Origin: Streptomyces tsukubensis
GTDB taxonomy: Bacteria; Actinomycetota; Actinomycetes; Streptomycetales; Streptomycetaceae
Assembly (NCBI RefSeq): GCF_003932715.1
Contig: NZ_CP020700.1
Span: forward strand, 5,292,501 to 5,356,500
Reading direction: 5' to 3'
Length of the DNA stretch: 64,000 bases
The translations under genes were made by a program, and so were the position numbers. Of the stretch, positions 35,905 to 42,660 are shown one piece after another; position 1 is the stretch's first letter; every line of letters begins with the position of its first letter. Below the pieces are notes generated by a model. That model was not told where the DNA came from. It did no database searches and was given only the letters and a program-made list of their open reading frames with translations.

Positions 35905-38115
35905 TCAGAAGCGACCACCGCCCATCCGCCCCCGGGTGCCCCCGCCGCCGAAGCTGCCCGGCCTCCCTTCGTACCCGCCGCCGAATCCACCGCTCCCGAA
36001 CCCGCCCCCGAATCCACCACCGGAACCAAGTCCCCCACTCCTTCCCCCACCGAAAAGTCCGCCGAGGAGAATCCCGCCGAGCACCGCTCCGCCGAGACCG
36101 CCTCCCGCGCTTCCTGCCCCTGATACACCGCCCGCGCCGAACGGGTTCCCGAATCCGCGGACGTCCTCCTCCGCGAGGCGCTGAGCCTCCCGCGCCAGCG
36201 CATCCGCCCGCTGTGCCTCGGCCAGCGCGGCAGGCGCGTCCGCCTGCCCCGTACCCTCACCTCCGCCGGTTCCCGGCACCTCCGCCGCCAGCTGCGCCGA
36301 GAGCGTGAGCCGCCGCTGCGCCTCCGCCAGCCTGGTCCGCGCCGGGCTGCCGACCGCACCGCGATGTGTGGTGATGTAGTCGGCCGCGGCCTCGACGGCG
36401 GCCCGGGCGCCGAGCGTCGCCTGACCGAGGAGCGACCGCGCCCGCCGCGCCGAGTCCTCGTCGGCCCGCGCCCCCGCCAGCGCCTCGTCCAGCGCGGCGT
36501 CCGCCTCCTCCACCCGCCGCAGCGCGTCGATGGGGTCGTAGTGCCCGGTCTCCATCTCGTGTCGGACCTCGGCCGCCACGCTCCTGGCCCGTGCCGTCCG
36601 CCCCCGCAGCCCGGCCGCCGACTCCCCGGGTGCCGTACCGTCGAGGACGCCCTGCGCCTCCGCCAGGTCGCTGTCCGTCTCCGTGAGTGCGCCCGGCAGT
36701 GCGCCGACCGCCTCCGCCAGCTCCCGGGCCCGCCGGTCCACGGCCTCGATCAGCCGGTCCGCCTGCGCCAGCGCGCCCTCCGCGGCCCGGATCTGCACGG
36801 CGGCCGTGGCGTTCTCGCCTGCGGTGAGCGCGGTCCGGGCCCGGTCGACGGCGGTCTTGGCGAACACCAGCCGGTCCCCGGCCGCCGCCGCGTCGCCCGC
36901 CACGGGGGCCGATGCGGAGGGGGCGTACCGCTCCCGCATCACCGACAGCGCGGCGTCCGTAGAAAGGAGCCGCCCGTTCAGTTCGGCGAAACGTTCCTCG
37001 GCAGTCCGCAGCGCCTCCGGAGCGTTGCGTTCCAGATCGCGCAGCCGGTCGAAGTCCTCCGACTCGGAGTCCAGCCTCCGGTCGGCGTCCGTGCAGCGAC
37101 TGAGAATCTCCTCCAGCATCCGGCGCCGGGTGGCCTCGTCCTCGGGATGGGCGTCGTCGAGTTGCTGCCGTATCCGGAACGCCGCGGTCAGCTCGCTCCT
37201 GGCGTACGCGACGGCGGCGGCGAAGGGTTCCGCCGCAGCCTCGCCGAACTGGGCAGTGGCGAAGCCCAGCTCCTCCTGGCTGGTGCGCAGCGCGTCGTCG
37301 GTCTCCACGAGCAGTTGCCGGGCTCGTGCGTCCAGTTCGGCCGTCGTGGGGCCGGCCGCCGTATCGGGACCGCTGCTCCATCCGGCCCGGCCGCCCTGGG
37401 GGGTGGTACGGGTGGCGGTACGGCGCCTGCGGCGGGCGGCGGCGTACGCGGCGGCTCCACCGACGGCGATCGCGACTCCCACCGGCAGCACCAGGTCACC
37501 GGCGCCCGTCCCGGCGGGGGCGGTGCCCGGATCGGGGTCGCCCGGGGCGATCGTGGGCGTCGGTACGGGCCGGCCCGCGAGGGCCGCTGCATAGCCGTCC
37601 GCGGCACCGACGGCGGCACCCGCCCAGTCGTGTTCCCGCAGCGGCGGCACGATCGCGGTCCGGGCGACCTCCGCCAGCCGGGCATCGGTGAGCGGTGACG
37701 CGGCCGCTGCCCAGTAGGCGTACTGGCGGTCGTGGGTGGCGACGGCGAGGAGGAGGTCGTCGGTGCCGAGTCCGTTGCGGCGAGCGGTGGCATCGGCCCA
37801 TTCCTGGGCGGTACGGCCGGAGAAGTCACGGACGTAGACGACGAAGAGCTGAACGCGTTCGGCGGCGTACAGCCGGTCGAGTGCCCGGACGACCTCGGCA
37901 CGGCGGTCGCCCAGCGCGCCGACCCGGTCGGTGATCTGCCCGTCGCGGGCGAGAGTGACGGGGTCCTCGGCCGGGGGCGCGGGCAGAGCGGGCCCGGCCG
38001 CCGCTCTCGGGGCCGCGGGGTGGGGGGCGGCCGTCGCGGAGGGTACGAGCGGTGGGCTCGCCCAAGCGGCCGCCAGCAGCACAGAGAGGGCGAGCCCGGC
38101 GGGTATTCGCATCAC
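35905..38115 (-). CDS. TPM-domain membrane protein with long helical region
   Basis: The 736-residue protein has a signal peptide (about 1-30). An extracytoplasmic TPM domain follows (about 50-190: YAAERVQLFVVYVRDFSG, GTDDLLLAVATHDRQYAYW). One membrane segment (about 215-235, LVLPVGVAIAVGGAAAYAA) leads to a cytoplasmic helical, coiled-coil-rich region of about 400 residues. The C-terminal tail is almost pure Gly/Phe/Ser (GGGFGGGFGSGGFGGGYEG). TPM domains occur in plant and bacterial proteins tied to membrane protein maintenance; no enzyme activity is assured here. The GTG start has TAACCT 6 nt upstream (leaderless type). A BldD-like box lies about 60 nt upstream. It precedes pspA on the same strand. 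Confidence 0.82.
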   Translation of the reverse strand: MMRIPAGLALSVLLAAAWASPPLVPSATAAPHPAAPRAAAGPALPAPPAEDPVTLARDGQITDRVGALGDRRAEVVRALDRLYAAERVQLFVVYVRDFSGRTAQEWADATARRNGLGTDDLLLAVATHDRQYAYWAAAASPLTDARLAEVARTAIVPPLREHDWAGAAVGAADGYAAALAGRPVPTPTIAPGDPDPGTAPAGTGAGDLVLPVGVAIAVGGAAAYAAARRRRRTATRTTPQGGRAGWSSGPDTAAGPTTAELDARARQLLVETDDALRTSQEELGFATAQFGEAAAEPFAAAVAYARSELTAAFRIRQQLDDAHPEDEATRRRMLEEILSRCTDADRRLDSESEDFDRLRDLERNAPEALRTAEERFAELNGRLLSTDAALSVMRERYAPSASAPVAGDAAAAGDRLVFAKTAVDRARTALTAGENATAAVQIRAAEGALAQADRLIEAVDRRARELAEAVGALPGALTETDSDLAEAQGVLDGTAPGESAAGLRGRTARARSVAAEVRHEMETGHYDPIDALRRVEEADAALDEALAGARADEDSARRARSLLGQATLGARAAVEAAADYITTHRGAVGSPARTRLAEAQRRLTLSAQLAAEVPGTGGGEGTGQADAPAALAEAQRADALAREAQRLAEEDVRGFGNPFGAGGVSGAGSAGGGLGGAVLGGILLGGLFGGGRSGGLGSGGGFGGGFGSGGFGGGYEGRPGSFGGGGTRGRMGGGRF

Positions 38116-38121
38116 ATGGGG

Positions 38122-38127
38122 AGGTTA
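38122..38127 (-). promoter_or_regulatory. Leaderless -10 of the TPM-domain gene
   Basis: TAACCT lies 6 nt before the GTG at 38115. Confidence 0.5.
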
Positions 38128-38175
38128 TGTCCCTATTTTTTCTGGCGCGACCTGGCGAGAACTCGCCAAAGGGGT

Positions 38176-38190
38176 GTCACGCAGAGTAAT
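38176..38190. promoter_or_regulatory. Candidate BldD box
   Basis: GTCACGCAGAGTAAT, read from 38176, fits every fixed position of the BldD consensus NTNACNC(A/T)GNGTNAN. It lies about 60 nt upstream of the TPM-gene start. Confidence 0.5.
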
Positions 38191-38331
38191 GGGAGGCATT
38201 CTTTCGATACGAGGTCGGGCCCGGTTCCCATGGCCGGAGGGGACCGGTGCCCGCGCCGCGTGCCGCACCTTGACATCTGCACAGAGAGAAACCCGAGAGG
38301 CCCCGGAGCGGGCCCGGGGCCCGGCCGGGAA

Positions 38332-38386
38332 CCGGGTTCGCGAGGTGGTGTGCCCGGGCGCCGGGGCCACCGCTTCGCGAACCCGG
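38332..38386 (-). terminator. Terminator of the sdh operon
   Basis: The perfect 12-bp arms CCGGGTTCGCGA/TCGCGAACCCGG enclose a second GGTGG/CCACC stem. The structure begins 54 nt past the sdhB stop. Confidence 0.75.
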
Positions 38387-38440
38387 CCCGGTGGTACGGA
38401 GCCGGGGCGGGGCTGCCTTGGGGCGGGTTCAGGAGATGAC

Positions 38441-39214
38441 CTAGGAGCCCTCCCTGCGCCGGATCTTGTTGCCGAGCCACACCAGCGGGTCGTACTTGCG
38501 GTCGACGGCGCGCTCCTTCAGCGGGATCAGGGCGTTGTCCGTGATGCGGATGCCCTCGGGGCAGACTTCCGTACAGCATTTGGTGATGTTGCAGTAGCCC
38601 AGTCCGTGCTCCTCCTGAGCGGTCTTCTTGCGGTCGAGGCCCGCTTCCTCGGCCGAGTCCAGCGGGTGCATGTCCAGTTCGGCGACCCGCATCAGGAAGC
38701 GCGGCCCGGCGAACGCCGTCTTGTTCTCCTCGTGGTCACGGACCACATGACAGGTGTCCTGGCAGAGGAAGCACTCGATGCACTTGCGGAACTCCTGCGA
38801 GCGGTCCACATCGACCTGCTGCATCCGGTACTCGCCCGGGGCGACCCCCCGCGGTGGTACGAAGGACGGCACCTCCCTCGCCTTGGTGTAGTTGAAGGAG
38901 ACGTCGGTCACCAGATCACGCGTCACGGGAAAGGCGCGCAGAGGTGTGACGGTGATCGTCTCGTCGCGGGAGAAGACGGACATCCGGGTCATGCACATCA
39001 GCCGGGGGCGGCCGTTGATCTCCGCACTGCAGGAGCCGCACTTGCCGGCCTTGCAGTTCCAGCGGACCGCGAGATCGGGTGCCTGGGTGGCCTGGAGGCG
39101 GTGGACGATGTCGAGGACGACCTCGCCGTCGTGGACCTCCACGGAGTAGTCCCGCAGTTCGCCGCCTTCCTGATCGCCCCGCCACACCCTGAAGCTGGCC
39201 TGGTACGCACTCAC
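38441..39214 (-). CDS. sdhB: Succinate dehydrogenase iron-sulfur subunit
   Basis: The 257-residue electron-transfer subunit carries the [2Fe-2S] motif CKAGKCGSCSAEINGRP with a later MCM. The 4Fe and 3Fe cluster motifs are CIECFLCQDTC and CCTEVCPEGI. It passes electrons from SdhA to the membrane anchor. The GTG start overlaps the sdhA stop by 4 nt (GTGA), showing translational coupling. The long upstream reading is shadow of sdhA. The type resembles the mycobacterial Sdh1 (Rv0247c-Rv0249c-like) complex, which has a single five-helix anchor gene. It is the last gene of the operon, followed by a strong hairpin. Confidence 0.94.
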   Translation of the reverse strand: MSAYQASFRVWRGDQEGGELRDYSVEVHDGEVVLDIVHRLQATQAPDLAVRWNCKAGKCGSCSAEINGRPRLMCMTRMSVFSRDETITVTPLRAFPVTRDLVTDVSFNYTKAREVPSFVPPRGVAPGEYRMQQVDVDRSQEFRKCIECFLCQDTCHVVRDHEENKTAFAGPRFLMRVAELDMHPLDSAEEAGLDRKKTAQEEHGLGYCNITKCCTEVCPEGIRITDNALIPLKERAVDRKYDPLVWLGNKIRRREGS

Positions 39215-41175
39215 TCGTGGAGCTCCTCTTCGGTGAGGTACTTGACCAGCTCCTCCTTCTCGAACAGGGCGAGCAGGTCGGGTCGGATGGGGTCGGTCGT
39301 CCTGCGCTGCAGACCGATCCGGCCGGCGGCGGTGCCGGTGTCCGTGCGGGTGGCGGTGTCCGCGGTGGTGTCTGCGGCTCCGTCCGTGTCCGCGGAGCCG
39401 GTCAGTCGGCAGTGCAGATTGATACGGCGCCACTCCTGCTCCATGGCGGGGCGGTCCTCGCGGGTGTGGCCGCCGCGGCTCTCGGTGCGTTCCAGGGCGG
39501 CGCGGGCGATGCACTCACTGACGAGGAGCATGTTCCGCAGGTCGAGGGCGAGGTGCCAGCCGGGGTTGAACTGCCGGTGGCCCTCGACGCCGACCCGGCC
39601 GGCCCGGTCGGCGAGCCGGGCCAGCTGCTCCAGCGCCTGCTTCATCTCGCCTTCCCGGCGGATGATGCCGACCAGGTCGTTCATGGTCTGCTGGAGTTCC
39701 TGATGGAGGGTGTACGGATTCTCCGGCGGACCGCCGTCGGGAGCCCCCGAGGCGCCGAAGGGACGCAGCGCCTCCGCCGCCGCGGCGTCGATCCGGGATT
39801 CGTCCACGGTGGGCAGCGGGTCGCTCTCCCGGGAGTAGCGGGCCGCGTGGAGTCCCGCGCGGCGGCCGAAGACGAGGAGGTCGGAGAGTGAGTTGCCGCC
39901 GAGCCGGTTGGAGCCGTGCATCCCGCCCGCGACCTCACCGGCGGCGAAGAGCCCGGGCACCCCTACCGCGGCCGCGGTGTCGGAGTCGACGGCCACGCCG
40001 CCCATCACATAGTGGCAGGTGGGGCCGACCTCCATCGGTTCGGCGGTGATGTCGACGTCCGCCAGCTCCTTGAACTGGTGATACATCGACGGCAGCCTTC
40101 GGCGGATGACCTCGGCGGGCATCCGGGTGGAGACGTCGAGGAAGACGCCCCCGGCGGGCGAACCCCGGCCCGCCTTGACCTCGGCATTGATGGCGCGGGC
40201 TACCTCGTCGCGGGGGAGCAGCTCGGGTGGACGGCGGTTGTGGTCGGGGTCGTCGTACCAGCGGTCGGCCTCGTCCTCCGACTTGGCGTACTTCTCCTTG
40301 AAGACCTCCGGGATGTAGTCGAACATGAACCGTTTGCCTTCGGAGTTGCGCAGTACCCCGCCGTCGCCGCGGACGGATTCGGTGACCAGGATGCCCTTGA
40401 CGGAGGGCGGCCAGACCATTCCCGTCGGATGGAACTGGATGAACTCCATGTTGAGCAGGGGAGCGCCCGCGAGGAGGGCGAGGGCGTGTCCGTCGCCGGT
40501 GTACTCCCACGAGTTGGAGGTGACCTTGAAGGACTTGCCGATACCGCCGGTGGCGAGGACGACCGAGGGTGCCTCGATCACGAAGAACCGGCCCGACTCC
40601 CGTGCGTAGCAGAAGACCCCCGCGACCCGGTCGCCGTCTTTGAGGATGCGGGTGACCGTGCACTCCTGGAAGATCTTCAACCGGGATTCGTAGTCGCCGG
40701 TGGCGGCTTCGTCCTCCTGCTGGAGCGAGACGATCTTCTGCTGGAGGGTGCGGATCAGCTCCAGCCCGGTCCGGTCGCCGACATGGGCCAGCCTGGGGTA
40801 TTCGTGGCCGCCGAAGTTGCGCTGGGAGATTCGGCCGTCGGCGGTCCGGTCGAAGAGGGCGCCCCAGGTCTCCAGCTCCCAGACCCGGGCCGGTGCCTCC
40901 TGGGCGTGCAGCTCCGCCATCCGCCACTGGTTGAGGAACTTTCCGCCCCGCATGGTGTCCCGGAAGTGCACCTGCCAGTTGTCTCCGGCGTTGACATTGC
41001 CCATCGAGGCGGCGATGCCGCCCTCCGCCATCACCGTATGGGCCTTGCCGAAGAGCGACTTGCAGATCACCGCGGTGCGGGCGCCGCGTTCCCGGGCCTC
41101 TACGGCGGCGCGCAGACCGGCACCCCCCGCACCGATGACGACGACGTCCCACTGCTGGCGTTCGAGTTGCGTCAT
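39211..41175 (-). CDS. sdhA: Succinate dehydrogenase flavoprotein subunit
   Basis: The 654-residue subunit binds FAD covalently and oxidises succinate. The N-terminal dinucleotide fold is VVVIGAGGAGLRAAVEA. The FAD-attachment region reads SLFGKAHTVMAEGGIAASMG. Substrate-binding motifs include EFIQFHPTGM, HYVMGGVAVD and HGSNRLGGNSLSDLLVFG. The C-terminal 60 residues are unusual in holding a Thr/Asp-rich stretch (TDTGAADTTADTATRTD-like). ATG at 41175 begins one base after the sdhC stop. sdhB overlaps its end by 4 nt, so the three are one tight operon. Confidence 0.95.
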   Translation of the reverse strand: MTQLERQQWDVVVIGAGGAGLRAAVEARERGARTAVICKSLFGKAHTVMAEGGIAASMGNVNAGDNWQVHFRDTMRGGKFLNQWRMAELHAQEAPARVWELETWGALFDRTADGRISQRNFGGHEYPRLAHVGDRTGLELIRTLQQKIVSLQQEDEAATGDYESRLKIFQECTVTRILKDGDRVAGVFCYARESGRFFVIEAPSVVLATGGIGKSFKVTSNSWEYTGDGHALALLAGAPLLNMEFIQFHPTGMVWPPSVKGILVTESVRGDGGVLRNSEGKRFMFDYIPEVFKEKYAKSEDEADRWYDDPDHNRRPPELLPRDEVARAINAEVKAGRGSPAGGVFLDVSTRMPAEVIRRRLPSMYHQFKELADVDITAEPMEVGPTCHYVMGGVAVDSDTAAAVGVPGLFAAGEVAGGMHGSNRLGGNSLSDLLVFGRRAGLHAARYSRESDPLPTVDESRIDAAAAEALRPFGASGAPDGGPPENPYTLHQELQQTMNDLVGIIRREGEMKQALEQLARLADRAGRVGVEGHRQFNPGWHLALDLRNMLLVSECIARAALERTESRGGHTREDRPAMEQEWRRINLHCRLTGSADTDGAADTTADTATRTDTGTAAGRIGLQRRTTDPIRPDLLALFEKEELVKYLTEEELHE

Positions 41176-41176
41176 G

Positions 41177-42034
41177 TCAGAAGAACCTCGGATCGTCGAA
41201 GGCACCGGAGGCGACCAGATAGACGTAGAAGTCGGCGGCCGCGACGCTGATCAGCGATGCCCACGCCAGTTGCATATGGCGCTCGTTCAGCCTGCCCACC
41301 CAGCCCCACAGGCGGTAGCGCACGGGATGCTTCGAGAAGTGCTTGAGCCGGCCGCCGACGATGTGCCGGCACGAATGGCACGACAGGGTGTAGGCCCAGA
41401 TGAGTGCGATGTTGATCAGGAAGACGACCGTGCCCAGGCCCATATGGCCCCAGGAGTAGTCCTCGCCGCGGAAGGCGAGCACGGTGTCGTAGGTGAGGAT
41501 CCCCGCGACGCCGATCGCCAGATAGAAGAAGTACCGGTGGGCGTTTTGGAGGATCAGCGGGAAACGGGTCTCGCCGGAGTACTTGCGGTGGGGTTCGGCG
41601 ACCGCGCAGGCCGGGGGAGACGCCCAGAAGCCCCGGTAGTACGCCTTGCGGTAGTAGTAGCAGGTGAGCCGGAAGCCCAGCGGGAAGATCAGGATCAGCA
41701 GCGCGGGGGACAGTCCCCACCAGCTGCCGACGATTCCCCAGTCGGGGCCGCCCTGCATCGGAACGCAGTTCTCCGCCAGGCAGGGCGAGTAGAAGGGGGA
41801 CACATAGGGGGCGGCGTAGTAGTCGGCGTTGGCGAAGGCCCGCCACGTCGAGTAGGCGATGAAGGCGAGCAGCCCCGCGGCGGTGAGTGCCGGAGACAGC
41901 CACCAGCGGTCCGTCCGCAGATGGCGGGGGCCGATGGCAGCGCGGGTCGGGCCGCGTACCCCCGTTCCCGCGCCCTGCACAGGGCCCGACGCCCCGCTCT
42001 TGTGAACGTGTGGTGGTTCGGTACCAGTGGCCAA
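41177..42034 (-). CDS. sdhC: Succinate dehydrogenase membrane anchor (Sdh1-like, five helices)
   Basis: The protein has about 285 residues and five membrane segments: WWLSPALTAAGLLAFIAYS, SPALLILIFPLGFRL, YFFYLAIGVAGILTY, GLGTVVFLINIALIWAYTL and ASLISVAAADFYVYLVA. Cys residues (CLAENC, CHSCRH) and His residues lie at the membrane edge. It anchors SdhAB and delivers electrons to menaquinone. The start appears to be TTG at 42034: AGGAG lies about 8 nt upstream and no ATG/GTG start is available before the first membrane helix. The preceding gene stops 11 nt earlier, with its TAG inside this ribosome-binding site. Confidence 0.82.
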   Translation of the reverse strand: MATGTEPPHVHKSGASGPVQGAGTGVRGPTRAAIGPRHLRTDRWWLSPALTAAGLLAFIAYSTWRAFANADYYAAPYVSPFYSPCLAENCVPMQGGPDWGIVGSWWGLSPALLILIFPLGFRLTCYYYRKAYYRGFWASPPACAVAEPHRKYSGETRFPLILQNAHRYFFYLAIGVAGILTYDTVLAFRGEDYSWGHMGLGTVVFLINIALIWAYTLSCHSCRHIVGGRLKHFSKHPVRYRLWGWVGRLNERHMQLAWASLISVAAADFYVYLVASGAFDDPRFF

Positions 42035-42045
42035 AGGAAGGTCTC

Positions 42046-42306
42046 CTAGGGAGCGTGCCGGTCTCGGACGCCCAGCCCCTCGTCGTCGGAGTCCGTCCAC
42101 AGCGCATGGTTGTACGGCGTATCGGGGATGCCGACGAGGTCCTCGCCCGATCCGGGCCGTTGGCCGGCCGGTGTACCGGGGCCGGTGCCGCGGGGGCGTC
42201 CCGGCGTGCCGCCGAGCCGGCCGACGGTGTGCTCCAGTTCCTCGACCCGCTGAGCCAGATCGTCGAGGCGGCGCTGCATCGTGGTCAGGTCTTCCTGCTG
42301 GGACAT
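42046..42306 (-). CDS. 86-residue coiled-coil protein leading the sdh operon
   Basis: This small acidic protein starts with a heptad-rich helix (QRRLDDLAQRVEELEHTVGRL) followed by a Gly/Pro-rich linker and an acidic tail ending DDEGLGVRDRHAP. No known domain is recognised. GAGGG lies 7 nt before the ATG. Its stop TAG forms part of the Shine-Dalgarno region of sdhC, so translation is probably coupled. The location suggests a role in assembly or regulation of this Sdh complex. That is inference from position only. Confidence 0.7.
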   Translation of the reverse strand: MSQQEDLTTMQRRLDDLAQRVEELEHTVGRLGGTPGRPRGTGPGTPAGQRPGSGEDLVGIPDTPYNHALWTDSDDEGLGVRDRHAP

Positions 42307-42660
42307 GACGTGCCCTCACTTCCGCGGGGTGCGGTGGCGTCGCTCATGCGCCTGCGAGTGTCGCGCGTCACATCCCTGGTTGTGAAGGGATATGCCGGGA
42401 CTTCCCGCGCAGGAGTGGCGAGTGCGCCCCTGGTTGTCCGGATCTCACTGCTTCCATTGTCATCACCTTCCTGGTGATACGGGCGCTTCATCCGATATTC
42501 CGCTGGTCTGCTCGGGTGACCTTCAGGGGCCTTCGCGCCGTGTCGGCGCCGCACCCCGGGTTCCGTCCCCTTCAGTGGACCGGAATAGGTGTGATCATCA
42601 AAAGATTTCCTCGTTCTCCGCATTCGCACCGCGGAGCCATCAGGATGAAGAGGTGGACCC
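42307..42660. other. Divergent control region, sdh operon / orphan binding protein
   Basis: No gene is seen. It contains a direct repeat CCCTGGTTGT (42374-42383 and 42428-42437) and a palindrome ATCACC-n5-GGTGAT (42462-42478). Either may control one or both of the divergent transcripts. Confidence 0.5.
42462..42478. promoter_or_regulatory. Palindrome upstream of the orphan binding protein
   Basis: The 6-bp perfect arms ATCACC/GGTGAT with a 5-bp spacer lie midway between the divergent starts. Confidence 0.35.

Larger units (their letters stand above)
38116..38440. other. Region between the TPM-domain gene and the sdh operon
   Basis: No gene is seen. It holds the leaderless-type promoter of the TPM gene, a BldD-like box, an isolated TTGACA at 38269-38274, and the sdh terminator. 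Confidence 0.55.

Noticed and set aside
32751..36359. 1202-codon open frame on the minus strand
   Set aside because: It runs antisense to the PAS/GAF/SpoIIE gene and through pspA in the wrong frame. The translation is Arg/Gly/Ala-rich with no domain, typical of shadow frames in high-GC DNA.
38269..38274. Isolated TTGACA as a plus-strand promoter
   Set aside because: No -10 hexamer at 16-19 bp, and no plus-strand gene follows.
42035..42319. N-terminal extension of SdhC
   Set aside because: It overlaps the 86-residue gene in another frame and is Arg/Pro-rich. A TTG start with AGGAG explains the anchor better.
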